Positions 16,467 to 25,069 of a stretch of 64,000 nucleotides of DNA are shown piece by piece; the first letter of the stretch is position 1, and the number at the start of each line of letters is the position of its first letter. A program made the translations under genes and the position numbers. The notes under the pieces are model-generated. The model did not search any database. It saw only the letters and a list, made by a program, of their open reading frames with translations, and was not told the DNA's origin. The stretch spans positions 558,001 through 622,000 of the forward strand of contig CAWAPS010000002.1 in assembly GCA_963783945.1 (NCBI GenBank). The letters are read 5' to 3'. The DNA comes from CAWAPS01 sp963783945. Lineage in GTDB: Bacteria; Actinomycetota; Acidimicrobiia; Acidimicrobiales; Palsa-688.

Positions 16467-17723
16467 CTACGGAAGGGTCACGCTGGACGGTGATATCACG
16501 GCGTAGTCGCCCGCGGTCCACGCCCCATACAGGCTGGATAGCTGGCTGTCGTAGCTGACAAACAGGTGGGGTCCGCCGTTGCACGTGAGGGTGTTGATGG
16601 TGAGCGAACCGTAGTACTGGCTTTTGCAGCCATCCTGGGTCAGGCTGGCCTGCGGGGCGTACAGGATTCCGCCGAAGTCGTAGCCTTGGCCATTGTCGTT
16701 TCCAACCGTCCCGGTGCTGTTGGTCAATATCTGCAAGTCTTCCGAAATCGGCAGGTCCGGGGTGGGCGAGCATCCGGATGCCGTACTGTTGGCGGCGCAG
16801 TAGTCGGACATGTCGTTCACGTACGAGTTCCGGGCGATGGTCAGGGCGTTGGTGCTGGAACCGTAGGTGGATGGGTCGAGGATTATGTACAGCGACACCG
16901 GCCCACTTACTTCCAGAAGTCCGGAGATGTTGACGGGCACCGTGCACAGATACGTCCCCGCTGAGAGGACGGTGGACGCGCCGCTGATCCCCGATCCCAG
17001 GTTGCCGTTGTCCGGACAGCCGAGGCTGGGGCTCGGGGCAGTGGGGGTCGGTAGGTCGTAGACATAGCTGAACGACTCCGGAGTGCCGCAGCTGCTGGAC
17101 AGCGAGCCGATCCCGCCGGTGCCATAGTACGCGGCTGTGACGTTGGATCCCAGCCCGCCATTGCAGGTAATCGTGCCGTTGCTCCCGATAGCCACGTCCC
17201 CGCCCGAGTTCGGGTTGCTGCTGGACGCTACCGCGCTCGAGTTGTAGGTCGAGAAGGCTACGCTGGCGTTGCCGTTGAAGGTGAGCGACGTGTTCCCGAA
17301 CAGGGCAAAGGGATATTCCTGGCTGCGGGTGACCGTCTCCTGCACCGCTCCCACCTTGCCCCGGACCGTGCCGGTGGATTCGATGACCCACTTCGAGCTG
17401 GTCAACTGGCGGGCCACGTAGCTCACTCCCGGGGCTCCAGCTATCGACTGTCCTACGCAACGGCGGTCGGTCGAGCACATGCTGGTGCTCTTGACGTAGA
17501 ATTCGCTTCCGTTTCCTTCGTATGCAGATCCCTGATCCAGCCGAAACAAGGCGTCCGAGATGCCGGCATCGGCGGCGGCCACGCCGGCTGAGGTGTTCTG
17601 CCGGGTGACCACCAGGTTCTGGTTGCCGATGACCCGGTAGGCCATGGCGCTGCTGATCGTGACCAGTACGAACATGATGAGCACCGCTATGATGATGCTG
17701 CCGCCCTCGTCTCGCTTCAGCAT
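16467..17723 (-). CDS. PilX-like pilus assembly/secreted protein with N-terminal membrane helix
   Basis: A 418-residue protein that starts MLKRDEGGSIIIAVLIMFVLVTISSAMAYRV, a class III-like signal region followed by a hydrophobic helix as in type IV pilus minor proteins of the PilX class. The rest is Ser/Thr/Gly/Asn-rich with Cys pairs and repeats of small beta-forming segments, suggesting an exported beta domain. The ATG at 17723 overlaps the stop of the PilW-like gene by seven bases, and this is the last gene of a three-gene prepilin set. Converges with the decayed Sap gene. The adhesive or structural role is inferred. Confidence 0.72.
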   Translation of the reverse strand: MLKRDEGGSIIIAVLIMFVLVTISSAMAYRVIGNQNLVVTRQNTSAGVAAADAGISDALFRLDQGSAYEGNGSEFYVKSTSMCSTDRRCVGQSIAGAPGVSYVARQLTSSKWVIESTGTVRGKVGAVQETVTRSQEYPFALFGNTSLTFNGNASVAFSTYNSSAVASSSNPNSGGDVAIGSNGTITCNGGLGSNVTAAYYGTGGIGSLSSSCGTPESFSYVYDLPTPTAPSPSLGCPDNGNLGSGISGASTVLSAGTYLCTVPVNISGLLEVSGPVSLYIILDPSTYGSSTNALTIARNSYVNDMSDYCAANSTASGCSPTPDLPISEDLQILTNSTGTVGNDNGQGYDFGGILYAPQASLTQDGCKSQYYGSLTINTLTCNGGPHLFVSYDSQLSSLYGAWTAGDYAVISPSSVTLP

Positions 17724-18352
17724 TGCCCGCTCCCGGGAGCCGTCAGGGTATTGAGTTGATTGGTGAGGGCGACCTCGGCGCTCTGCTGCTGGTTGACCAC
17801 GCCGGATGTGGACGGCACCACATTGAGGCCGACGCCGATGGCCGTGGTGCAGGAAGCGATGTTGGAGGAGCTGGTGGCCGAGATGTTCGAGCCCGTGTCG
17901 TCGTAGTAGGTGAAGACCGGCGTACTCGTGGAGTTGGCCATCTTCGACAGGGTGAAGCCCGAGGGTTTGAACGTGGATCCGACCTCCGTTTCCCTGGTCA
18001 ACGTGGCCGTCGAGGGGTTGTAGGTCCACAGCACGGTGGTCGCTCCTCCTGCTTGTTGGTTCACGGCCAGTTGGACCTCATCCGCGGGCGTGGCTCCAGC
18101 CGGAAAGCTCAGGGTGTCGGCCGAGCGGATGTCGCGCGTCAGCTGGGCCATGATGGTGCTGGCACTCTGCTCGACCTCGACCATGGACTCGTTGCGCGAT
18201 GCCGTTCGCGACAGCGACACGAGGGAGGTGCCGGCGATCGTGACGACGACCGACATTACGAGGAGGGTGAACATCATCTCGAGCAGGCTGAAGCCACTCT
18301 CCGACCCGTCTGGCCTCTCCGGCCGCCGGCCCCGCCTGTGCCCGGTCAGCAT
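17717..18352 (-). CDS. PilW/GspJ-like prepilin
   Basis: A 211-residue prepilin. The leader ends in SESGFSLLEMMFTLLVMSVVVTIAGTSLVSL, the prepilin peptidase site (G before F, Glu at mature position 5) and the N-terminal assembly helix. The mature domain has PilW-like features such as IMAQLTRDIRSADTLSFPAG. The ATG at 18352 overlaps the upstream stop by seven bases. It belongs to a minor-pilin set that may prime a type IV pilus or pseudopilus; no ATPase, platform protein or peptidase gene is in the window. Confidence 0.85.
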   Translation of the reverse strand: MLTGHRRGRRPERPDGSESGFSLLEMMFTLLVMSVVVTIAGTSLVSLSRTASRNESMVEVEQSASTIMAQLTRDIRSADTLSFPAGATPADEVQLAVNQQAGGATTVLWTYNPSTATLTRETEVGSTFKPSGFTLSKMANSTSTPVFTYYDDTGSNISATSSSNIASCTTAIGVGLNVVPSTSGVVNQQQSAEVALTNQLNTLTAPGSGQC

Positions 18353-19776
18353 TTGCCCGAATTCCCGTTCTCGGTACAAACGATGACCTGCTGCTGGGTA
18401 AGCGGGGCGTACTGGGTCCCCCCGACGAAAACGGTGAACTTCTGCGTACCGACGGTCCACGCGGTCGATGCCGCGCCGGCCGTTCCGTAGATGGTTCCCC
18501 CGGTACCGCTCATCGTGGCGTAGGTCGTCTGGCACCCGGTGGCGCCGGGCGTGCAAGAGGAGGGGGCGTACCCGACCGTCACGTTGGAGCAGCCGGAGTT
18601 GGCGTTCACCGAGAGGGTGAAGTTCGAAGCGTTTACCAGATTTCCGTTCTTGTCCACCGCCACTCCATTTCCATTGGTGCCCACCGACGGCGTGACAGTC
18701 AAGGTGTTGATCGAGCACGTGAGCAGCGTGGTGCTGGTCGTACTGGTACTCGTGGTCGTGGTCGAGTCACCACCGCCACCCGCGACCGTGGTAGTGGTCG
18801 TCGGTGCGGTCGTCGTCGTTGTGGTTGTCCCGCTCGACGCGCTCGTCGCCGTGGCGGTATTGGACACCAGCGTCGACGCCTGACCGGCGGCGATGGACTG
18901 TACCTGAAAGTAGTAAGTGGTCCCGGCTCCGACGGTTATCAGAGTGCTCGTCCCGCTCAGTTGTGATGAGGACGAGTAGCCGCTGAGCGTGGCGATAGAC
19001 GCACCCGAGGGATTGGTCGTGCTCCAGAGCACCGTGTAGTGGTCAGGCGTCGGGGTGGCAGTCGGGGTGGTCCACGAGACGTCGATAGTGTTGGTGGGAG
19101 CGCTGGAATCGTCGGTCGCGGCAACACCGGTGGGCGGGCTGGGGGAGATAGCCGTGGTTGTCGTGGTCGTCACGCCCGGTATGTAGTCGTTCTCCGGCCC
19201 GCTGTAGGCCGTCTGACCACCGGGATACAGAGCCGAAGTCTGCGCCACCGATATGGCCAGGGCGGAGGACCGCCAAGACACCGTCACGACTGCTTGCTTG
19301 TAGGCAAGGGTTTCGTTGGTGATGGACGAGTTGACCCAGTTGACACACCTCTGGATGCTGTAGGACACGTTGTCGATGGTCTGCGAGGTCGCCATTTGAG
19401 CTATCGGGTCGGACACGCTCGTCCCGAGGACGACCGCGTTGGCCGAAGCACAGCCGGAGGGAGTCGTGTAGAAGCCGACCTCGTCGTACGGTATAGAGCG
19501 CAGTTGCTCGGTGGCGGTGACCGCGAGCCCGTTGGCTACACTGCGCTGGCTGGTGACAGAAGTAGCTCGCAGCAAGCCATAGAACGCCGGGGCCAAGGCA
19601 CTCATGATGAGGGCCAGCAGCATCAGGGCCATCATCATCTCCAGGAGGGTGAAACCGCGATCTCCTCCCGGTTCACTAGGTCGGCGTGCCACCTGAGAGC
19701 CATCGGCCCGGTCGGGCCCCGACTCAAGCTCAGAGGAAGCGGTTGCGCCAAACGACCGAGAAGTACCCGGAGGCAC
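18346..19776 (-). CDS. PilV/GspI-like prepilin with fibronectin type III domain and Thr-rich linker
   Basis: A 476-residue prepilin, far longer than the usual 130-180. The cleavage motif is GDRG-FTLLEMMMALMLLALIMSALA at residues 41-42. After a pilin-like domain to about 200 there is a short Thr run, a fibronectin type III-like domain (about 211-310: PPTGVAATDD ... IDVSWTTP ... YTVLWST ... TYYFQVQSI), a Thr/Ser/Gly linker (317-350), and a C-terminal domain with paired cysteines. It is first of three overlapping genes. The architecture suggests a displayed, possibly carbohydrate- or surface-binding minor pilin. The exact start is uncertain within the 40-residue leader. Confidence 0.8.
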   Translation of the reverse strand: MPPGTSRSFGATASSELESGPDRADGSQVARRPSEPGGDRGFTLLEMMMALMLLALIMSALAPAFYGLLRATSVTSQRSVANGLAVTATEQLRSIPYDEVGFYTTPSGCASANAVVLGTSVSDPIAQMATSQTIDNVSYSIQRCVNWVNSSITNETLAYKQAVVTVSWRSSALAISVAQTSALYPGGQTAYSGPENDYIPGVTTTTTTAISPSPPTGVAATDDSSAPTNTIDVSWTTPTATPTPDHYTVLWSTTNPSGASIATLSGYSSSSQLSGTSTLITVGAGTTYYFQVQSIAAGQASTLVSNTATATSASSGTTTTTTTAPTTTTTVAGGGGDSTTTTSTSTTSTTLLTCSINTLTVTPSVGTNGNGVAVDKNGNLVNASNFTLSVNANSGCSNVTVGYAPSSCTPGATGCQTTYATMSGTGGTIYGTAGAASTAWTVGTQKFTVFVGGTQYAPLTQQQVIVCTENGNSGKC

Positions 19777-19852
19777 CCTTGTGTCATTGGCGGCAGATCA
19801 GAGCGCCCGTGGGCCGTTTGAGTCCACCCGCCCGATTGGCTACCGTACGGCT

Positions 19853-20767
19853 ATGTCAGGATGGCGGGTGGCGTCGTACGAACAGTGGAGTGATACTTGC
19901 GACACTCTGCATGCCCACAGTCAGGTGCTCGGCAAGCTGGCCGTAAAGCTCGCTCCGCCCGAACCGCAATTGCAGCACGCCGCCCTCCGCCTCACCGCGC
20001 GGGGTTGGGAAACGGCCCCCCTGCCTGCTCCGAACGGCTCGGGGTCCCTCGTCGTGGCCCTCGACCTGCGCCTTCACGAGGCGGTGGTCGAACACAGCGA
20101 CGCTCTGGTGGAACACATCCCGCTAACCCCTGATCGACCGGTCGGAGACGTGACCGGGGAAGTACTCGCGGCCATTCGAGCGGTGGCCGGTCCAGTCGAC
20201 ATCGATCCGACGCCCCAGGAGGTCCCCTGGACCGAACCCCTCGATCAGGACCGCAAGCACGCCCGGTATGACCGCGACCGGGTCAGCGAGTACTTCGCCG
20301 CCGCTACCCAGGCGGCTCTGGTCCTCGCCGAGTTTCGGGCACCGTACCGCGGGCGCTCGACACCGGTGAACGCGTGGTGGGGGTCGTTCGATCTCGCCGT
20401 GAACCTCTTCTCCGGTCTGCCGGCTGATCCGCCGTCGAACGATTTCATCATGCGTAATGCCATGGACGCCCAGGAGGTCGCCGTCGGCTGGTGGCCCGGC
20501 GACCCCCGCTATGGCAAGGCGGCGTTCTATGCCTACGCCCATCCGGCACCAGAGGGTTACTCGGACGCAATCTTTGCTCCCGACGCCAGGTGGGAGTCCA
20601 CCCTGGGGGAGTACATCCTCGATTGGGACGATGTCCGGGAAAAGGCCGACCCGCACCGGGTCGCCTTAGAGTTCGCCCGTGCCGCGTTCCGCCACGCCTG
20701 TCTCGCCTGCGATTGGGATCAAGCTCTAGCCGCGAGTGCGGAGGGGTCCCCGCCTCCGGTCACATAA
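19853..20767 (+). CDS. DUF5996 family protein
   Basis: A 304-residue soluble protein. The pattern of an N-terminal block LTARGWETAPL and LVVALDLRLHEAVVEHSD, the central TPQEVPWTEPLDQD, and the C-terminal GYSDAIFAPDARWESTLGEYILDWDDVR matches what I know as DUF5996, widespread and uncharacterised. The ATG at 19853 begins the conserved part; upstream in-frame codons overlap the divergent prepilin promoter. No operon partner. Confidence 0.78.
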   Translation: MSGWRVASYEQWSDTCDTLHAHSQVLGKLAVKLAPPEPQLQHAALRLTARGWETAPLPAPNGSGSLVVALDLRLHEAVVEHSDALVEHIPLTPDRPVGDVTGEVLAAIRAVAGPVDIDPTPQEVPWTEPLDQDRKHARYDRDRVSEYFAAATQAALVLAEFRAPYRGRSTPVNAWWGSFDLAVNLFSGLPADPPSNDFIMRNAMDAQEVAVGWWPGDPRYGKAAFYAYAHPAPEGYSDAIFAPDARWESTLGEYILDWDDVREKADPHRVALEFARAAFRHACLACDWDQALAASAEGSPPPVT

Positions 20768-20797
20768 CGCCCCGGGGTTGCCGAGCCTGACGCCCGC

Positions 20798-21370
20798 TCA
20801 GACTTTGGTCAACTGTCGAACCTGGAAGGCGATGATTATCTCAGCCAATCCGGACGCGATGAGGCCGATGCCCAGGATTACGGCCAGGATGGTCAGCGAG
20901 AGCCCGGGGTATATGAGACAGACAATCCCGGTGGCGGCGAAGATCGCCCCCACCACGATCGGGGCGGTCCGCCGGCCCTCCGCTTCTGGGCTGAGCCCTC
21001 CGATCACAAGAGAGAGACCCCCGACGACCCAGAACACGCCGACTATGAACCCGACCACGGCGACCGTCTCGAAGGAATGGTGCAGGACCAACAAGCCGAC
21101 GAGCACTGACAGGAGCCCGAAGAACGCCATGCCGAAGCGGGTTCCCGCCCGGTCGCCGTGCTCAGCTATCGCCGCCACAAGCCAAAACACCCCGAGCAGA
21201 AGCAACCAAATGCCGAACAGGATGGCGACCACCCGCACGGTTCCACCGGGACGGAAGGTGATCACGATGCCGACTGCCAACGTCACCACTCCGAAAAAGA
21301 GCACCCAACCCCACGACCGTCCAACCTGTCGCAGAGTTTCCAGTGAATCCGATGGGGCTTCCGATTCCAT
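20798..21370 (-). CDS. HdeD/DUF308 family membrane protein
   Basis: A 190-residue integral membrane protein with six hydrophobic segments arranged as three similar pairs, each near GVVTLAVGIVITFRPG or GLLSVLVGLLVL, the repeat that defines the HdeD family. The family is linked to acid resistance in enterics but is mostly uncharacterised in Actinobacteria. The ATG at 21370 has GGGAG six bases upstream. Converges with the DUF5996 gene. Confidence 0.88.
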   Translation of the reverse strand: MESEAPSDSLETLRQVGRSWGWVLFFGVVTLAVGIVITFRPGGTVRVVAILFGIWLLLLGVFWLVAAIAEHGDRAGTRFGMAFFGLLSVLVGLLVLHHSFETVAVVGFIVGVFWVVGGLSLVIGGLSPEAEGRRTAPIVVGAIFAATGIVCLIYPGLSLTILAVILGIGLIASGLAEIIIAFQVRQLTKV

Positions 21371-21466
21371 ACGCACTCCCTCAACCAGGGTTTGTGCGGT
21401 CAGCATATGACGACGGTCGCATCGGATCTGCGATGCTCGTCGTCCCGGTTGTCATAGTTTCTCACC

Positions 21467-22234
21467 ATGCAGATCGATCTGTTGTTCGACCCGTTCGGTG
21501 TGACGTGGACCGAAGTGCTCGAGGGAGCGATAGCGGCGGAGGGCGAAGGTTTCGACGCAGTGTGGTTGTACGACCACCTCGCCGGATCCGTGCATGGCCA
21601 GGACCGGGTGCTGGAGTGCTGGACGACACTCACAGCTATCGCGAGTTCGGTCCCCCGGATAATGATCGGGTCGATGGTGCTCAACGTGGCTAATCGCGAT
21701 CCGGGAACCTTGGCTGTGATGGCCGCCACGTTGCAGCACGTGAGTGGTGGCCGGCTGCTGCTCGGCCTCGGCGCCGGCGGGGGCCGAGGAACGCCTTATG
21801 CTGCGGAGCAGCTGGCGCTCGGTCGCCCGGTGCCGGGCGACATTTCCCGGCGGGCGTCAGTGGAATCGGCAGTGGCGACCCTGCGCTCGGTCTGGTCGGG
21901 GACGGTCAGTGGGGTGGGTGGCTTTCTCCGGCCCGATCCGACGCCGCCGATAATCGTCGGTGGCTTCGGGCCCAAAATCGCCGGGCTGGCGGGCCGCGTC
22001 GCCGATGGCATCAATCTCCCGGGTGGACCGGGATTGCCCCGTCTACTGGAGGAGGCCCGCGAGGCCCGGATCTCCTCTGGCGGTGACGTCGCCTCGTTTG
22101 TCACGACCGTGTCGTCCGACATCGCCAAACCCGCGCTGGAGAGGCTGAACGCCCTCCAGGTCCGTCGCGCTGTGGCCTACGTCAGCCCTCCCTTCGCAGA
22201 CAACGCCCGCCGCCTGGCCGCCCGCCGGGGCTAG
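21467..22234 (+). CDS. LLM-class (F420- or flavin-dependent) oxidoreductase
   Basis: A 255-residue luciferase-like TIM-barrel oxidoreductase. Features are the N-terminal strand IDLLFDPFGVTW, the EGEGFDAVWLYDHLAG segment, SMVLNVANRDPGTLAVMAATLQHVSGGRLLLGLGAGG, and PPIIVGGFGPKIAGLAGRVADG. In Actinobacteria such short members usually use coenzyme F420, but flavin cannot be excluded. It is about 80 residues shorter than typical 330-residue LLM proteins. It stands alone and converges with the NAD kinase gene. Confidence 0.88.
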   Translation: MQIDLLFDPFGVTWTEVLEGAIAAEGEGFDAVWLYDHLAGSVHGQDRVLECWTTLTAIASSVPRIMIGSMVLNVANRDPGTLAVMAATLQHVSGGRLLLGLGAGGGRGTPYAAEQLALGRPVPGDISRRASVESAVATLRSVWSGTVSGVGGFLRPDPTPPIIVGGFGPKIAGLAGRVADGINLPGGPGLPRLLEEAREARISSGGDVASFVTTVSSDIAKPALERLNALQVRRAVAYVSPPFADNARRLAARRG

Positions 22235-22327
22235 AAGTCACGCCCCGCCACTTGAAGCCGGAGTAAGGACCCCCGGTCAACACGAGCCGTCTGGGCGGGC
22301 TCAGCGCTCCTGGTAACCCTCCGGCGG

Positions 22328-23191
22328 CTAGGGGGCCAGCTCGGACGATCCCGTTACCCGCAGCTTGCGCTGGGCTCTCTGGTAAAAGGTCGTCCCTCCC
22401 AATCGCACGACGTGGGCCGCCTCGGGCCGGGCCACCACAGTTATGGAGTCCCCCGCGGCGACATGGGTGGTCACGACCCCGTCCACCTCGACGGCCAAAC
22501 GGCCGGACGGCGGAAGGATCCTGAGCCTGAGGGCGTGAGCGTAGTCAACCATGATGGACCGATTGAACACAGAGTGGGGCGCCGCCGGGGTCACCAGTAT
22601 CCCCGGTACAGAGGGCGCCACGATAGGGCCGCCGGCCGAGAAGTTGTAAGCCGTCGACCCGGTCGACGTGGCCACGATCACTGCGTCGGCGGAGTAACTC
22701 ACAAACGGATGCTCCTCGAGATCGAGCTGGACCGCCGCCATGCCTTCGCCCGGCACCCGGATAGCCACCACGTCGTTGAAGGCAGTGAAGGAATCATTCC
22801 CAATGATTGCGTCCAGCGCGGTCCTGGGCTCGATCTGGTAGGCCCCGTCGCTTATCGCGGTAAGTGCATGGGCCAGACCGGGGATATCGACCTCGGCCAA
22901 GAAGCCCAGCTTGCCTAGATTGACGCCAAGTACCGGCACCCGGTGCGAATCGGACAGCCGCAACGCCCTGAGCACGGTCCCGTCGCCCCCAAGCCCGACC
23001 AGGAGGTCCGATTCGGAGGCCATGGTGGCGGCGGTGACGGCAACGGCGGCGCACTGCAGGCGGGTCACCTCGTCGGCCAGACCCAGCACCTTGACGTGGC
23101 GGGAGGCCGCCCATCTCAGGATCGTCTCGACTGCTTCGACCGAGTCGCGTAAGGGGTGCAGCACCATCCCCACCGTGCGGATGTCTTGCAT
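22328..23191 (-). CDS. nadK: NAD kinase
   Basis: Phosphorylates NAD to NADP, an essential cytosolic step. The 287-residue protein has the family signature GLGGDGTVLRAL (GGDGT at 68-72), followed by NLGKLGFLAEV and the nucleotide-binding ATSTGSTAYNFSAGGPIV. The ATG at 23191 is preferred over one 13 codons upstream because it starts at the first beta strand. Not in an obvious operon; the next gene upstream on the same strand is a Clp-N protein. Confidence 0.95.
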   Translation of the reverse strand: MQDIRTVGMVLHPLRDSVEAVETILRWAASRHVKVLGLADEVTRLQCAAVAVTAATMASESDLLVGLGGDGTVLRALRLSDSHRVPVLGVNLGKLGFLAEVDIPGLAHALTAISDGAYQIEPRTALDAIIGNDSFTAFNDVVAIRVPGEGMAAVQLDLEEHPFVSYSADAVIVATSTGSTAYNFSAGGPIVAPSVPGILVTPAAPHSVFNRSIMVDYAHALRLRILPPSGRLAVEVDGVVTTHVAAGDSITVVARPEAAHVVRLGGTTFYQRAQRKLRVTGSSELAP

Positions 23192-23343
23192 ACGAGGTCC
23201 TCGGTCGTGGCGGGAAGGGCCGGCCGCCACTCAGAGCTTAAACAGGTTCGAGCCATGGGCGGCGCGAGACAGCGCGGCTCGGCCCGGCCGTTTGGCGTAG
23301 CCAATTCCGGGCAGCTGTTCAATCGTCCCCGGTTCGCCTCGCC

Positions 23344-24174
23344 CTAGGCTTCAGATGCTGTCTCTCCCCGACCGGAGCCGAATGCTCGCCTGAGGATGGC
23401 ATGAATCTGGTCGGGACGCAGGTTCTCGAGCACCGTGGTCAGATCCGGATCGTAGATGCTGGTGGTCACCCCGCCGACCTTGATCTCGAACGCGCTGGGA
23501 CGAGGACCCGCGTCGGTGGTATCGGCGACGTCCACCCGGGCCAGCGCCGCCGGCAGCGACTCCGGAGTCGCCCCGAGCATTTCCAGGGCTTTGGTCGCCT
23601 GGCTGTGCGGGTCGGCCAGCATGGCTGAGACCAGGTGACCGGTGGTCATGGCGCCCTGGCCGGCCAGCTGGCGCCCCCTGTCCATGGCCGCGACCAGCGC
23701 CGGCGAGCGCAAGGACGGCCCCGTCGGGCCGTTGGGCACGAGCTCGGTGACCCGGGCCCTCACGTCCTCGACATCCGCCCCGAGCACCTCCTTCACCGTG
23801 TTCTCACCAGCGTCGGCCTCGCGGAGGAGACCGAGAAGGAGATGCTCGGTGCCGATGTAGTTGTGCCCGAGCCTCAGTGCTTCCCGTAGCGACAGCTCCA
23901 GCACTTTCTTGGCTTGGGGGCTGAACGGCACCTTGGAGGTCGGAGGCCTGGCCCGCCCCCGGCCACTCCGGGTCGCCGCGCTCGCCCGTGTCCGGTCGCG
24001 CACCGTGTCGTACTCGACGCCGGTCTGCCCGAGAGCCTTGGCCGCCAGGCCATCGGTCTTGATCAGGGCCAGCAGGATGTGCTCGGGCCGGATGTGGCTG
24101 TCTTGAAGGTCTCGGGCTTCGTCCTGGGCCACCACGATGACTCGCCGGGCCCGATCCGTGAATCGTTCGAACAC
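23344..24174 (-). CDS. Clp-N (Clp repeat) domain protein without ATPase domain
   Basis: The GTG at 24174 starts FERFTDRARRVIVVAQDEARDL, the classic N-terminal sequence of ClpC/ClpA substrate-binding domains. Two Clp repeats follow (RPEHILLALIK, then GTEHLLLGLLREADAG), with a third degenerate one (TTGHLVSAMLADP) and an extra C-terminal domain. There are no Walker motifs, so it cannot be an unfoldase. It may work as an adaptor, decoy or regulator of the Clp machine. A second Clp-N protein lies at 31194-31946. The frame is open to 24294 but those codons overlap the divergent gene. Confidence 0.85.
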   Translation of the reverse strand: MFERFTDRARRVIVVAQDEARDLQDSHIRPEHILLALIKTDGLAAKALGQTGVEYDTVRDRTRASAATRSGRGRARPPTSKVPFSPQAKKVLELSLREALRLGHNYIGTEHLLLGLLREADAGENTVKEVLGADVEDVRARVTELVPNGPTGPSLRSPALVAAMDRGRQLAGQGAMTTGHLVSAMLADPHSQATKALEMLGATPESLPAALARVDVADTTDAGPRPSAFEIKVGGVTTSIYDPDLTTVLENLRPDQIHAILRRAFGSGRGETASEA

Positions 24175-24229
24175 GAACCCGAGCTTATGACCCTTGTCAA
24201 TCCCCTGATAGATGATAGGGTGACGAACG

Positions 24230-24598
24230 GTGGTGCCGGGCGACCGTGATGCTGACAGCCCGGTCCAGGGTGGGGCAGTCGACTGGGACAGCATGCTGCT
24301 GCAATTGGCCAGTCAGCCGGTCGACGACGGTTGGGTGACCCTGGAGGAGGCTTCGAGCGCCGCGGGGGTGTCCCGCTCCACCCTGCGGTCGTGGTATCGC
24401 AGCTCCCAGATCCCCTCGCGAATGGTGGCAGGGATCCACGGTCCGCAACGAATGGTCCCGCTGGAAGCGGTCGTGGACCGGGCCCTCCGCTCCGCCCGGG
24501 CCCGCAAGCAGCTCGAACACGCGCGATCGCTCGAAGCCGAGGTCGAGGCCCTGCGCCGCCGGGTCGCGGCGCTCGAACGGCACCTCGGGATCGACTGA
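24230..24598 (+). CDS. Helix-turn-helix protein with C-terminal coiled coil
   Basis: A 122-residue predicted DNA-binding protein. WVTLEEASSAAGVSRSTLRSWYRSSQIPSRM is a MerR/excisionase-type helix-turn-helix with wing, and ARKQLEHARSLEAEVEALRRRVAALERHL is a heptad-patterned coiled coil for dimerisation. There is no effector domain. It is divergent from the Clp-N gene, with a 55-base shared promoter region, so it could regulate that gene; this is inference. The GTG start at 24230 is tentative. Confidence 0.72.
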   Translation: MVPGDRDADSPVQGGAVDWDSMLLQLASQPVDDGWVTLEEASSAAGVSRSTLRSWYRSSQIPSRMVAGIHGPQRMVPLEAVVDRALRSARARKQLEHARSLEAEVEALRRRVAALERHLGID

Positions 24599-24643
24599 TC
24601 CTCCACCGGCGGACCGGTCAAGTCCCCGTCCTAGGATCGAGTG

Positions 24644-24979
24644 ATGGCCTACGACGAGGACCTGGCTGAGCGCATTCGGGAGCTGGTCTCGGGGGAATCT
24701 GAGCTCACCGAGAGGAAGATGTTCGGTGGCCTCGCCTTCCTCGTCGCCGGCAATATGGCGTTGGCCGCCAGCGGCCAAGGAGGCGTTATGGTCCGCGTCG
24801 ACCCCGCTCGATCGGACACGCTCGTGGCCACGACGGATGCCCGCGTCGCAGAGATGCGGGGCCGGGCCATGCCGGGATGGCTTCGGGTCGCTCCCGAACA
24901 CCTCAGGACCAAGCGCCAGTTGACCAAATGGGTCCAGCTGGGCACCTCCTACGCCCGCTCGCTGCCGGCGAAGACGTGA
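24644..24979 (+). CDS. TfoX N-terminal-domain protein
   Basis: A 111-residue stand-alone TfoX-N domain. The signature MAYDEDLAERIRELV ... ERKMFGGLAFLVAGNMALAAS is intact, followed by VRVDPARSDTLV and MPGWLRVAPEHLRT. In gamma-proteobacteria the domain is part of a competence regulator; the short actinobacterial versions are of unknown role. Forty-five bases separate it from the helix-turn-helix gene, so they may share a transcript. Confidence 0.85.
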   Translation: MAYDEDLAERIRELVSGESELTERKMFGGLAFLVAGNMALAASGQGGVMVRVDPARSDTLVATTDARVAEMRGRAMPGWLRVAPEHLRTKRQLTKWVQLGTSYARSLPAKT

Positions 24980-25069
24980 CTGCCCTGGCCGCGGGGATTC
25001 ACTGAGCCGGCTGCCGGTCGGTAGGCCGCCCAGGGCAGGGTTCTATCGCCTTCGCTATGGTCTGGGGGG

